A DNA stretch of 64,000 bases from Rubricoccus sp963708165 (GCA_963708165.1 OY970187.1:2480001-2544000); one strand, 5' to 3'; positions 1 to 9,338 are shown, counted from the first letter of the stretch. The notes: generated by a model not told the origin, from the sequence alone. Translations and numbers: made by a program.

Positions 1-2772
1 GCACAAGGTGGGCAGACCATCGCCGAAGTGCGTCCGGCGCAGGTCGACTTCTCGACGCCTGTCGGACCCATCGCGAACACGCGCATCGCTGAGGCGACCA
101 CCAACCCCTCGGGCAGCCTCGCCGTCACCGCGCGCGCGCCCACAGCACCGCTGGGCTCGCGGGCCTGGCTCGACTGGGTCGAGGCGGTCTTCCAGCGCCG
201 CCCGTCCGCCTCTGGCGGCGTGGTCCAGTTTCCCACGCCCGGCGGGCAGACCGGCCGCTTCGAGGTCGCACTCGAAGGCTTCGCCGCCGCGCCAGAGGCC
301 TGGGACGTGACCGAGCCGGGTGCCGTGCGCCGCCTGGGCGTGCAGGCGAACGGCGGGACCTACCGCGTGCAGGTCGAGGCCTCTGGCGGCGAGCGCGAGA
401 TCATCGCCTTCGATCCCGGCGCGCCGCTCAAGACGTTTTCGGGAGGCGAGGCGGTCGCCAACCAGAACCTGCACGGCATCGGGAGCTACCCGGACTACGT
501 GATTGTGACGCACAACACGCTGCGCGAATCCGCCGACCGCCTGGCTGCCTACCGCCAAGCCGACGGTCTGGAAACGCTCGTCGTCGACATCGCGCAGATC
601 CAAAACGAGTTCGGCAACGGCGTGCTCGACATGCGCGGCATCCGGGACTACATGAAGTTCCTCTACGACCGCGCGCCGGACGAGGCCAGCCTCCCGCAAC
701 ACCTCCTTCTCTTCGGCGACGGCCACTACGATTTCCGTGGCATCTTGAACGGCCCGGAGATCATGGTGCCGACCTATCAGACGGAGGAGATGCTGTACCG
801 TGACCGCAGCTACACGTCCGATGACTACTTCGCCCTCCTGGGTGACGACGAGGGGCTCTGGGCGTGGACCGGTGGCCCGTCTACGCCCAGCTTCGAGCGC
901 GTGGACCTGGGCGTGGGCCGCTTTCCGGTCCAGACGCCAGAGGAGGCCGACATCATCGTGGACAAGATGATCGCCTACGAGTCGCCAGAGGCTCTCGGCG
1001 AGTGGCGCACCCGCATGACGTTCCTGGGCGACGACCAGTACCCCAACAGCACCGACACCGATCTCCACATCCAGAACGCCGACGCGGTCGCAGAACGGGT
1101 GCGGGCCCAAAACCCCGAGATGACCGTCCAGAAGGTCTACATGCCGTCCTACCCCGAGGTGGGCGGTGAAAGTGGCCGCCGCCGCCGTCCGGGCGCGACC
1201 GAGGCGTCGCTGCGCGCGCTCAACGAGGGCACGCTGGTGTGGAACTACATGGGCCACGGCGGCCCCGAAGGTTTGGCAGACGAACAGCTCTTTACCGCCG
1301 ACGAGGTCCGCGCGATGGACAACCCGGACCGGCTGCCCATCTTCGTGACCGCGACCTGCTCATTTGGCAAGTACGACATCGTGGACGGGCAGAGCCTGGC
1401 CGAGGAGACGTTTTTGCGCGACGGCGGCGGCGCCATCGCCATGTTCACGACCGTGCGCGTGGTCTACACGTACATCTCGGAGAACTCGCTCAACCTCGGC
1501 CTCAACATCCAACTCACCCGCGCGATGCTGGAGCGCGACGAGAACGGCCGTCCGCGTCGCCTGGGCGACATCCTCTCGGACGCCAAAAACACCGACGTGG
1601 GCGCGCAGCTCAACAACCGCAAGTTCAACCTGCTGGGTGACCCCGCGATGCGGATCGGTTTGCCCGAGCGGCCCGTGCGCATCACGCACGTCAACGGTGT
1701 GCCGCTGCCCGCCGGGACGGCACCGCAGCTCCGCGCCTTCGAGACCGCGCGCGTGCAGGGTGAGGTGCTCACCTTTGGCGGCCAGCCAGACGCTTCGTTT
1801 GAAGGCACCGTCTCGCTCACGGTGCAAGACGCCGCGCGCGAGATCGAGCTTCCCATCCGCCGCAACACCGACGGCTTTTACACGGTCCAGAACGATCCCA
1901 TCTATGCTGGGCGTGCGTCGGTCCGCGGTGGCCGCTTCGACGTGCAGTTTCTCGTGCCGCAGGACGTGTCGTACTCCGGCCGCGCGGGCCGCATCGCCGC
2001 CTACGTGCTGGGAGCCGCCTCTGGCGCCGAACGCATCGACGGGCTGGGGCAGACGCAAGAGGCCATCGTCGCGCAGGACGCCGCAGCGCGGCCGGATGAC
2101 GCCGTAGGGCCCGAGGTGCGCCTCTTCCTGGACGACACCACGTTTGTCTCAGGCGGTATCGCGCGGCCCGACCCTGTCCTCATCGCGCGGCTGCGCGACG
2201 CCAGCGGCATCAACACCGTCGGCGCGGGCGTAGGCCACGAACTCCTTCTCACCATCGACGGCGACCCGACGAGCGCGGTCGATGTGGGACGCTACTACGA
2301 AGGCGACCTGAACACCTTCCGTTCGGGCACGATCCGCTTCCCCATCAGCGAGCTCGCGCCCGGCCCGCACACGCTGTCGCTCACGGCCTGGGATGGCGTC
2401 AACAACGCCACGACCGAGGAGATCTCGTTTGTGGTCATAGAAGGCTCGGATCTGGTTGTGGAAAATGCGTACCCGTATCCCAACCCGACTTCGGGGCGGA
2501 GTACGTTCTTCTTCGAGCACAACCAGCCGCCGGGCACGCCCGCGCGCGTCCAACTCCGCATCTATTCTCTCGCGGGCAGACCCGTACGTACGTTGGAGAG
2601 CGATGAGCCGTTGAACGGGGGCATGGTGCGAATGGACTGGGACGGTCTGGACGACGATCTCGACCCTCTCGCCAGCGGCATCTACCTCTACCGTCTCCGC
2701 GTCGAGGTGGACGGAGCCGACGGTACGCAACGCGTCGCCGAACGCCGTGACCGCCTCGCCGTGATCCGCTAG
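1..2772 (+). CDS. porU: Type IX secretion system sortase PorU, C25 (gingipain-like) peptidase, 5' end missing
   Basis: The reading frame is open from the first base, so the gene begins upstream of the window; the GTG at 28 is not a convincing start. About 920 residues are present. The C25 peptidase domain carries the expected catalytic pair: His in NYMGHGG (codon 1255-1257) and Cys in TATCSFGK (codon 1357-1359). A beta-rich region follows, then a C-terminal domain (AYPYPNPTSGRS to SGIYLYRLRV) of the T9SS sorting/FlgD-like type. In Bacteroidota PorU sits at the cell surface, removes the C-terminal signal of T9SS cargo and links the cargo to lipopolysaccharide. porV follows 86 bp downstream, the usual partner and order, which supports the call over a gingipain-like cargo protease. 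Confidence 0.9.
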   Translation, partial: AQGGQTIAEVRPAQVDFSTPVGPIANTRIAEATTNPSGSLAVTARAPTAPLGSRAWLDWVEAVFQRRPSASGGVVQFPTPGGQTGRFEVALEGFAAAPEAWDVTEPGAVRRLGVQANGGTYRVQVEASGGEREIIAFDPGAPLKTFSGGEAVANQNLHGIGSYPDYVIVTHNTLRESADRLAAYRQADGLETLVVDIAQIQNEFGNGVLDMRGIRDYMKFLYDRAPDEASLPQHLLLFGDGHYDFRGILNGPEIMVPTYQTEEMLYRDRSYTSDDYFALLGDDEGLWAWTGGPSTPSFERVDLGVGRFPVQTPEEADIIVDKMIAYESPEALGEWRTRMTFLGDDQYPNSTDTDLHIQNADAVAERVRAQNPEMTVQKVYMPSYPEVGGESGRRRRPGATEASLRALNEGTLVWNYMGHGGPEGLADEQLFTADEVRAMDNPDRLPIFVTATCSFGKYDIVDGQSLAEETFLRDGGGAIAMFTTVRVVYTYISENSLNLGLNIQLTRAMLERDENGRPRRLGDILSDAKNTDVGAQLNNRKFNLLGDPAMRIGLPERPVRITHVNGVPLPAGTAPQLRAFETARVQGEVLTFGGQPDASFEGTVSLTVQDAAREIELPIRRNTDGFYTVQNDPIYAGRASVRGGRFDVQFLVPQDVSYSGRAGRIAAYVLGAASGAERIDGLGQTQEAIVAQDAAARPDDAVGPEVRLFLDDTTFVSGGIARPDPVLIARLRDASGINTVGAGVGHELLLTIDGDPTSAVDVGRYYEGDLNTFRSGTIRFPISELAPGPHTLSLTAWDGVNNATTEEISFVVIEGSDLVVENAYPYPNPTSGRSTFFFEHNQPPGTPARVQLRIYSLAGRPVRTLESDEPLNGGMVRMDWDGLDDDLDPLASGIYLYRLRVEVDGADGTQRVAERRDRLAVIR

Positions 2773-2858
2773 CTTTCTTCGCGCCAGAGGCCGCTCCCGA
2801 GCCACCCCTCCGCCTCTGGCGCTCCCGAACCGTCATATCCGCCCCTGTGGGCCTTTCG

Positions 2859-4031
2859 ATGAAACGATTTCTCGCCTCCGCGCTGCTGTGCGCGCTCGGC
2901 CTCGGTGCCTCTGGCGCCAGCGCCCAAGACAACGTCGTGATCACGACGGCTGTGCCCTTCCTCCAGATCGAGCCCGATAGCCGCGCAGCGGGCATGGGCA
3001 TGACCGGCGTCGCCATCGCGGACAACGCGTACGCGCCGTTCTGGAACCCCGCCGGGCTGGCGGGCCAGGAAGGCACCGAGGTGTCCTTTACCTACGCGCC
3101 GTGGCTGCCCGCGCTGGGCGCCGACCTGTCGTTCAACTATGTCTCGGGCAAGCACTCGATGGGCAAGGCGGGCACGCTGGGTGGCCACTTTACCTACTTC
3201 AACCTGGGTGAGCAGCAGTGGACCGACGAGATCGGCACCGAACTGGGGGACTTCAAGAGCTTCGAGTTGGCCGCTGGCCTGAGCTACGGCATCGAGGTCG
3301 GCAAAGGGCTCTCGGTCGGCACGGGAGGCCGCGTGATCTACTCCAACCTGACGGGTGGTCAAAACGTGGGAGGGCCAGATGGTGCCGAGACGCAAGCAGG
3401 CTTTTCTGTTGGCTTGGACCTGGGGCTGATCTACGCCGCACCAAAGGTGGACGTAGGCGGCGTGGGCGTGACGCCTAAGCTGGGCGTGAACCTGGCCAAC
3501 ATGGGCCCGAGCATCAAGTACCTGGAGAACGGCCTTCCCAACGCCATCCCGACCAACCTCAAGTTTGGAACGGGCATCGACATCGACCTGGACGAGTTCA
3601 ACAGCGTGACGCTCGCGGCGGACTTCAACAAGCTCATCGTCGCGCGGGACAGCGCAGGCGGCTACGAGTCGTTTTTCGACGCGCTCACGTCTGCGTGGGA
3701 GCCGCAATTGATCAACACCACACCCGGTGGCGCCGCTTGTGCTGATCGTGTTGACGATGGCAATCCTGATAACGACTGCAAGACGTTGTCCGGTCTCGAT
3801 CAAGTGACCATCGGCTTGGGCCTGGAGTACTGGTACAACGACCTGTTAGCGCTGCGTACGGGCTACTTCTACGAAGACCCTTTCAACGGTAACCGCGAGT
3901 TCCTGACCTTTGGCGCGGGCATCCGCTACAACGTGGTCGGCTTCGACCTCTCGTACATCTACGCCTTGGCGGACAACTCGCCTCTGGCGGACCAGCTGCG
4001 CTTTTCGCTGCTGCTCAACGTGCCGCGTTAG
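2859..4031 (+). CDS. porV: Type IX secretion system outer-membrane protein PorV
   Basis: About 390 residues: a signal peptide (MKRFLASALLCALGLGASGASAQ) then a beta-barrel of the FadL/PorV type. The PorV signature is clear near the N-terminus: AVPFLQIEPDSRAAGMGMTG, then DNAYAPFWNPAGLA. In characterised T9SS, PorV shuttles cargo from the translocon to the PorU sortase. The ATG at 2859 is preferred over the upstream GTG at 2847 because it begins the signal peptide directly. The gene lies just after porU and was probably co-transcribed with it. A Cys pair in the region TPGGAACADRVDDGNPDNDC could form a surface-loop disulfide. Confidence 0.93.
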   Translation: MKRFLASALLCALGLGASGASAQDNVVITTAVPFLQIEPDSRAAGMGMTGVAIADNAYAPFWNPAGLAGQEGTEVSFTYAPWLPALGADLSFNYVSGKHSMGKAGTLGGHFTYFNLGEQQWTDEIGTELGDFKSFELAAGLSYGIEVGKGLSVGTGGRVIYSNLTGGQNVGGPDGAETQAGFSVGLDLGLIYAAPKVDVGGVGVTPKLGVNLANMGPSIKYLENGLPNAIPTNLKFGTGIDIDLDEFNSVTLAADFNKLIVARDSAGGYESFFDALTSAWEPQLINTTPGGAACADRVDDGNPDNDCKTLSGLDQVTIGLGLEYWYNDLLALRTGYFYEDPFNGNREFLTFGAGIRYNVVGFDLSYIYALADNSPLADQLRFSLLLNVPR

Positions 4032-4033
4032 GC

Positions 4034-4360
4034 GTGGGACGCTCCATCGTTTTGGTCTGCGCGGCGCTGGCTCTCTCGGGAGTCAGCGCCGCGCAGGTTT
4101 TGCCGCCAGAGGCAAGCCCCGCGCCTGCGGCGAGCCCCGCGCCAGAGGCCATCTCCGCGCCTGCGCCGCCAGAGGCTTCGTGGCTCCAACGCCTCGCCTC
4201 TGGCGTGCAGGCGTGGCCCATGCGCGAGCCGACGCGCCAGATCGTGCTGCGGCGGATCGTGCTCGACCTCCGCGGCCCGGCGCCGACGGAGCGATACTTC
4301 GCGCCCATGATGAGCGAGCCGCCACAGGTCCGTCGCCAGAGGCGGGGCGAAGATCGCTGA
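4034..4360 (+). CDS. Small secreted Ala/Pro-rich hypothetical protein
   Basis: An ORF of 108 codons starting at a GTG two bases after the porV stop, so it could be translated from the same message. It begins with a plausible signal peptide (MGRSIVLVCAALALSGVSAAQ) and continues with an Ala/Pro/Glu-rich stretch that is mostly translated copies of the CGCCAGAGGC word (PEAS, APEA, PPEAS). The C-terminal half has a short ordered-looking part (WPMREPTRQIVLRRIVLDLRG). No family was recognised. The position, signal peptide and frame argue for a real gene, but an ORF kept open by the repeat word cannot be excluded. Confidence 0.5.
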   Translation: MGRSIVLVCAALALSGVSAAQVLPPEASPAPAASPAPEAISAPAPPEASWLQRLASGVQAWPMREPTRQIVLRRIVLDLRGPAPTERYFAPMMSEPPQVRRQRRGEDR

Positions 4361-4375
4361 CCCTCTGGCGCGCGA

Positions 4376-5911
4376 GTGCGAGAGGTGCGGGTAGGTTTGT
4401 GCGCCCTCCCAGTACCCGTGCCCGACCTCGTCCCGACCGCCCTGTTTGGCCTCACGCTGCTGACATTCGTCGGGGTGGGAGAAGCGCTGCGCGCGTGGGC
4501 GGGCTGGGCGCCAGAGGCCTCGCGCCGGTTCGTCCACACGGCGACGGGCATCGCGGTGGCGCTGTGCCCGCCGTTTTTCTCTGCGCCGACGGGGATTTAC
4601 ATGCTGGCGGTGCTGTTCGTGGGCGTCAACATCGTGGCGGTGCGGCGGCGGCTGTTCCTGGGGATGCACGGGATCGCGCGCGAGACGTGGGGAACAGTCG
4701 CGTTTCCTCTGGCGCTGATCGCGGCGCTGTACCTGTGCTGGACGCTGGACCCCGGCCGCGTCTACATCCTGCGCGCGGCGTTTCTGGTGCTCGCCGTCTC
4801 CGATCCTCTGGCGGCGTGGCTGGGAAGCAAAGCCTCTGGCGGGTGCTACGCCGTGGGAGGGCAGAGCAAGACGCTTGCGGGCTCGGTCGCGTTCGTGGTG
4901 AGTGCCGCGATCCTGGTAGCCGCGGCGCTCGCGCTCTGGGCGCCAGAGGCGTTCGGTTGGCGCGAGATCGGGATTGGCGCTGCCTCGGCGGCATCGCTTG
5001 CGGGCGCGGCGGAGGCGCTGGGCGTCCGCGGCTGGGACAACCTGTGGATTGTGCTCGCGGTGATCGTGGGCCTGACGGTGGTTCATGCCTCGCCAGAAGC
5101 CTCTGGCGTGAGTCTGAGCGCGGTAGCCGTCGCGGTGTCGTTCGGGTTGGTATCGGTGCGGCTCGGTTTTCTCGACGTGTCGGGCGCGCTCGCGGCAGGG
5201 CTTTTGGCGTGGGCGGTGGTCGCGCTGGGAGGCGTGGCGTGGGCGGTGCCGGGGTTCGTGTTCTTTTTCGCGTCCAGCCTGCTCTCGCGGCTCGGGCGCC
5301 AGAGGAAAGAGGCGGCAGCGGCCAAAGCAGAAAAGGGAAGCCAACGCGACGCGTCGCAGGTCGCCGCCAATGGCGGCGTGGCGGGGCTGCTTCTGGCGGC
5401 GACGCTGTTCGCGCCAGAGGCCTATGGCGTGCTCTATTGGGGCTTTGTAGGTGCCTTCGCAGCGGCGGCGGCCGACACATGGAGCACGGAGATCGGCACG
5501 TGGGCGCAGGGCGCCACGCGCGAGGTGCTGCGGTGGCGGCGCGTGGCGCCGGGAGAGTCGGGCGGCGTCTCGGTCGCGGGCACGCTGGGCGGCGTGGCAG
5601 GCGCGGCACTCGTCGTGGCCTCGGCGTGGGCGTTCGCGCCAGAGGCGGAGTGGTGGGCCGTCGAGGCCTCTGGCGCCGTCCTCGCGCTCGGCAGCGGCGT
5701 GCTCGCCGCGTGGGTGGACAGCGCGCTGGGCGCCACATTCCAAGCGCGCTTCCGTCGCGCGGACGGCTCGCTTACCGAGGCGCCCACGCACGACGGCGTG
5801 GCTCTGCCACTCGCCAGAGGCTGGGCGTGGGTGACGAATGACCGGGTCAACCTCGTTTGCACGCTGGTGGGCGGGCTGGTGCCTCTGGCGGTGCTGAGTG
5901 TGTGGGGATGA
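4376..5911 (+). CDS. Fused polyprenol/phytol-kinase-like and DUF92 (VTE6-like) integral membrane protein
   Basis: About 510 residues, almost entirely hydrophobic. The N-terminal part (to roughly residue 240) has features of the phytol/dolichol kinase family: RRFVHTATGIAVAL, then VSDPLAAWLGSK and KTLAGSVAFVVSA. The C-terminal part (from about residue 250) matches the DUF92/TMEM19 family: LGFLDVSGALAAGLLAWAV, AAAADTWSTEIG, GGVSVAGTLGG, ATFQARFRR. In plants VTE5 (phytol kinase) and VTE6 (DUF92, phytyl-phosphate kinase) act in sequence, so the fusion could convert an isoprenoid alcohol to its diphosphate. That function is inferred. The start is uncertain: GTG 4376 and GTG 4418 are both possible. 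The gene is very rich in the repeat word. Confidence 0.75.
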   Translation: MREVRVGLCALPVPVPDLVPTALFGLTLLTFVGVGEALRAWAGWAPEASRRFVHTATGIAVALCPPFFSAPTGIYMLAVLFVGVNIVAVRRRLFLGMHGIARETWGTVAFPLALIAALYLCWTLDPGRVYILRAAFLVLAVSDPLAAWLGSKASGGCYAVGGQSKTLAGSVAFVVSAAILVAAALALWAPEAFGWREIGIGAASAASLAGAAEALGVRGWDNLWIVLAVIVGLTVVHASPEASGVSLSAVAVAVSFGLVSVRLGFLDVSGALAAGLLAWAVVALGGVAWAVPGFVFFFASSLLSRLGRQRKEAAAAKAEKGSQRDASQVAANGGVAGLLLAATLFAPEAYGVLYWGFVGAFAAAAADTWSTEIGTWAQGATREVLRWRRVAPGESGGVSVAGTLGGVAGAALVVASAWAFAPEAEWWAVEASGAVLALGSGVLAAWVDSALGATFQARFRRADGSLTEAPTHDGVALPLARGWAWVTNDRVNLVCTLVGGLVPLAVLSVWG

Positions 5912-5976
5912 GAGGTGGCGAGGAACGCGGCTCGATGTGTTCCTTCGGAGTCTGCTCTGTTGGACCCGCCTCCGCC

Positions 5977-6105
5977 TGTCATCCCGACAGAGCGACGAGG
6001 GATCTTGTCGGGGTGGCCGCCAGAGGCCTGTTCAGCGCGTGAGCATCCCACGAGTAGATCCCTCGGCTTCGCTGGCTGCGCCTACCCTTCGGGGTCGGGA
6101 TGACA
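5977..6105. repeat. Dispersed inverted repeat, ATCCCGAC...GTCGGGAT type
   Basis: A long imperfect hairpin: the left arm begins TGTCATCCCGAC and reads into GAGGGATCT; the right arm begins AGATCCCTCGGC and ends GTCGGGATGACA. The loop holds one copy of CGCCAGAGGC. A related element with the same ends and layout lies at 40047-40192. It fills much of the 331-bp gap between the DUF92 gene and the symporter gene. I see no ORF in it. It may serve as a transcription barrier or be an extragenic palindrome of REP type. Confidence 0.75.
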
Positions 6106-6211
6106 TGCAGCAGAGGCAGGCGTTTGCCTCTGGCGCCAGAGGCGAGCGGAAAGCAGCTTAATCCAGAACCCGGCGCAAACGCCAGAGGCCCGAATCGCGC
6201 CGCGCCTCCGT

Positions 6212-6219
6212 TACCTTCG
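6212..6219 (+). promoter_or_regulatory. Candidate -7 promoter element TACCTTCG
   Basis: TACCTTCG fits the Bacteroidota -7 consensus TAnnTTTG at seven of eight positions and lies 31 nt before the symporter start codon, the spacing seen at many other genes here. No clear TTTG-type upstream box was seen. Confidence 0.4.
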
Positions 6220-6242
6220 CGCTCCCCCCTCCACGCCCGTTT

Positions 6243-7649
6243 ATGGAAACCCCACCTGTGGCCGCCGCCACCCCCTGGTACCGCAAGCTCCACTGGCAGA
6301 TCATCATGGGTCTGCTGCTGGGCCTCCTCTACGGCGTGTTCGCCGCGCAGAACGGTTGGGGCAGCTTCACCACGAACTGGATCAAGCCATTCGGGACCAT
6401 CTTTATCACGGCGCTCAAGCTGATCGCCGTGCCGCTGGTCCTCGCGAGCCTCGTGACTGGCGTGGCGTCGCTCAGCGACCTGCGCAAGCTCTCGCGCATC
6501 GGTGGCAAGACGATCGGGATCTACCTGCTGACGACCGCCATCGCGGTGACCATCGGCGTGCTTCTGGCGGATCTGGTGCAACCGGGTAATGCGTTCTCGC
6601 CCGAACTGCGCGAGGATCTGGTCTCGGCGTTCGGCGGCGACGCTGAAAGCCGCGTCGCAAGCATTGACGAGGCGGGCGTGCGCGACCGTGGGCCGCTTCA
6701 GTTTCTGGTCGATGCAGTCTCAGACAACGCGTTTGCGTCGTTCTCCAACAACGGGAGCATGCTGCAGGTCGTCGTCATCGCCATCCTGTTCGGCATCGGT
6801 CTCGTGCAGATCCCGCGCGAGAGAGCTGAGCCGGTGCTCGCGGTCTTCGAGGGCATCAACGATGTGGTGATCAAGCTCGTCGACATTGTGATGCTGCTCG
6901 CGCCCATCGGCGTGTTCGCGCTTCTGGCGGATACCATCGTCAGCACCGCGGGCGACGACCCCTCGCGCATTCTGAGCCTCTTGGACGGCCTCTCGCGCTA
7001 CATGGGTGTCGTGCTGCTCGGCCTCGGGATCCACACGTTCGTGGTCTACCCAGCGCTGCTCAAGCTGTTCACGCCGCTCGGGTTCAGAACCTTTCTCGCG
7101 GGCATCGCGCCGGCTCAACTCGTCGCCTTTTCTACCTCGTCCTCTGGCGCCACGCTGCCGGTCACGATGGAGCGGTGCGAGGAAGAACTGGGCGTAAGCG
7201 AAGAGATCTCCAGCTTCGTGCTCCCGCTCGGCGCGACGATCAACATGGACGGCACGGCGCTCTACCAGGCCGTCGCCACGCTGTTCATCGCGCAGGCATT
7301 CGCGCTCGAACTGGGGTTCGGTGCGCAGGTCACGATCGTGCTCACCGCTGTCCTCGCCAGCATCGGTACTGCGGCTGTACCCGGCGCGGGCATCATCATG
7401 CTCGTCATCATCCTCGAAGCTGTCGGCGTGCCTGCCGCAGGCATCGCACTAATTCTGGGCGTCGACCGTATTCTAGACATGTGTCGCACAGTGACCAACG
7501 TGACCGGCGATGCGACCATCGCCAGCGTCGTCGCCGCAAGCGAAGGGCAGCTCTTTCCGCCCGACCGCTCGGGGAAGGGCGACCGCCTTCGCAGCGTTGG
7601 CGACACCGCCGACCTCGTTCCGTCCCGCCGCGATGCCGGCATGATCTAG
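6243..7649 (+). CDS. Dicarboxylate/amino acid:cation symporter (DAACS family)
   Basis: 468 residues with the full layout of the GltP/DctA family: N-terminal helices (WQIIMGLLLGLLYGV), a long periplasmic loop, then the re-entrant loop serine-rich motif (FSTSSSGATLPVTM) and the conserved helix PLGATINMDGTALYQA. The TM8 motif is GVDRILDMCRTVTNVTGD, with the Asp and Asn that contact substrate and cation. It would import C4-dicarboxylates or acidic amino acids with Na+ or H+; the exact substrate cannot be read from sequence. The 3' end overlaps the next gene's GTG by one base (TAGTG), suggesting co-transcription. Confidence 0.93.
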   Translation: METPPVAAATPWYRKLHWQIIMGLLLGLLYGVFAAQNGWGSFTTNWIKPFGTIFITALKLIAVPLVLASLVTGVASLSDLRKLSRIGGKTIGIYLLTTAIAVTIGVLLADLVQPGNAFSPELREDLVSAFGGDAESRVASIDEAGVRDRGPLQFLVDAVSDNAFASFSNNGSMLQVVVIAILFGIGLVQIPRERAEPVLAVFEGINDVVIKLVDIVMLLAPIGVFALLADTIVSTAGDDPSRILSLLDGLSRYMGVVLLGLGIHTFVVYPALLKLFTPLGFRTFLAGIAPAQLVAFSTSSSGATLPVTMERCEEELGVSEEISSFVLPLGATINMDGTALYQAVATLFIAQAFALELGFGAQVTIVLTAVLASIGTAAVPGAGIIMLVIILEAVGVPAAGIALILGVDRILDMCRTVTNVTGDATIASVVAASEGQLFPPDRSGKGDRLRSVGDTADLVPSRRDAGMI

Positions 7650-9283
7650 TGGCCACTTTCGCCCGCCGCCGTTTTTCCAGCCTCTGGCGTGCCCCGGTTC
7701 GCGCCAGAGGCTTTCTGTGTGTGCTCCTGCTCTCTGCCTCTGGCGGAGCCGGGATCGTGCACGCGCAGGCCGACGCCAGCGGCTCGGCTCTGGATGGCCT
7801 GATGAGCACCGCCGCCGGTGCCGAGGCATTTGAGGATGCGCATCGCGCGCTCGTGGACTGGCGTCTGGAGGATGCGCGCCGTGGCTTTGAGCGCGTGGGC
7901 GCGCTGGAGCCCGCGTCTCCCGCAGGTGCCTACGGACTGGCGAAGGTGGCACTCTGGGAGGCCCTCGTGATGGAGCGTCCGCCGTTCCCGCAACGCTTTT
8001 TCGCGCTCAACGACTCGCTGGAAGACGTGCTGGACGGCATGCCGCGCGGCCCCTGGCGCACGCACCTCGAAGGCGAGCGCGAGTTGCAACGCGCGCTGAT
8101 GTATCTGCGGCAGGAGTCGTTCGCGCGCGCCGGCCGCGCCTTCCACGGCGCCTGTGGCCGGTTCAAAGAGAACACCCGCGACGCCGACGAGCCGTTCTCC
8201 GAGTCCTATCTCGGCCGAGGCGCCTGCCTCGTTGTGGCCGGTTCGGTCCCGAGTGAATACAAGTGGGTCGCGGCGCTGCTAGGCTTCAAAGGCACCGTCC
8301 CCGACGGCATCGACGCCATCCAGGCCGCTATCGACAGCGCTCAGATCGCGACGCCAGAGGCCGTCATCCTCCTCGCGCTCGTCGACGCGGCGCTCAACGA
8401 GCGCGGCGCGGGCGGAACGGAGACGCTGGGCACCGCCGCTGCGGCCAACACGGAGAGCGTGCTTCTGGCATACCTCCACGGCGCGATGCTTCTCGAAACG
8501 CGCGATGCCTCTGGCGCCGAGCGCGAACTCCGGCGCGCGGCTGCTCTCGTCGGCACGCCAGAGGCGGGACGGCCGCAAGTTGATACGCCAGAGGCCAGGG
8601 CATACAGCCCGATGCCGTACGTCGACTATCACCTGGGTCTCACTCTTTTCCGGCAGGACCGGTTTGAGGAAGCCGCGGACCTGTTCGAGAGCTATCTCCG
8701 CGACGCACCCGGCCGCGCACTCGTGGCGCAGGCCACGCTCCACGCCGGGCTCGCGCACGAACTGACGGGCGACCGCCGAGGCGCCGAGCGCTACTACCGC
8801 CGCGTGCGCGCCACGCGCGACAACGACAGCGATCAGCAGGCCGAGCGCGAAGCCGAGCGGCGCATGGACCACCCGTTCACAGTTTCAGAGCGCGCCGTCC
8901 TCCTGGGCGCGACCGCTTACGACGGCGGACGCAACCAAGACGCCATTGCAGCACTCCAGCCCGTCTTCGGCGACACCGACGCCGACGCGACGCTTCGCGC
9001 CGAAGCCGCCTACCGCACCGGCCGTGCCTACCAAGCCCTCGGCGACGACCGCGAGGCGCTGCGCCACTACGGCCTCGCCATCGCCCGCCCCGGCGATCCT
9101 CTGGCGAAGTGGGGGCCGTGGGCCATCTACCACACCGCCGAAGTCCACGAAGCCTCTGGCGATCTCGACGCTGCCCGCGCAGCGTACGAGCGCGCCTTGG
9201 GAAACGAGGACGAGTTCGACTATCACAAGTCCCTCGAACAGCGCACCAAAGCTGCCCTTGGGCGCCTAGATCGCGCCGAGTAG
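7649..9283 (+). CDS. Exported TPR-repeat protein
   Basis: 544 residues. The GTG at 7649, overlapping the symporter stop, gives an N-terminus with a basic region and a hydrophobic segment (FLCVLLLSASGGAGIVHAQA), a plausible signal peptide. The rest is helical with repeated TPR-like units (FEDAHRALVDWRLEDARRGFERVGALEP; GLTLFRQDRFEEAADLFESYL; AAYRTGRAYQALGDDREALRHYGLAI). It is probably a periplasmic or outer-membrane-associated scaffold. The longer open frame upstream of 7649 lies inside the symporter gene in another frame and is not part of this gene. Confidence 0.8.
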   Translation: MATFARRRFSSLWRAPVRARGFLCVLLLSASGGAGIVHAQADASGSALDGLMSTAAGAEAFEDAHRALVDWRLEDARRGFERVGALEPASPAGAYGLAKVALWEALVMERPPFPQRFFALNDSLEDVLDGMPRGPWRTHLEGERELQRALMYLRQESFARAGRAFHGACGRFKENTRDADEPFSESYLGRGACLVVAGSVPSEYKWVAALLGFKGTVPDGIDAIQAAIDSAQIATPEAVILLALVDAALNERGAGGTETLGTAAAANTESVLLAYLHGAMLLETRDASGAERELRRAAALVGTPEAGRPQVDTPEARAYSPMPYVDYHLGLTLFRQDRFEEAADLFESYLRDAPGRALVAQATLHAGLAHELTGDRRGAERYYRRVRATRDNDSDQQAEREAERRMDHPFTVSERAVLLGATAYDGGRNQDAIAALQPVFGDTDADATLRAEAAYRTGRAYQALGDDREALRHYGLAIARPGDPLAKWGPWAIYHTAEVHEASGDLDAARAAYERALGNEDEFDYHKSLEQRTKAALGRLDRAE

Positions 9284-9338
9284 GCATTCGCGCGCCTCTG
9301 GCGTGTATCACGACCACGCCCTGTACGCTCCCGTCCTC

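Noticed and set aside
3910..5841. A 643-codon plus-strand frame and a 587-codon minus-strand frame over 4-5.8 kb
   Set aside because: Both are Arg/Ala/Gly-rich shadows of porV and the DUF92 fusion gene, with no recognisable domain.
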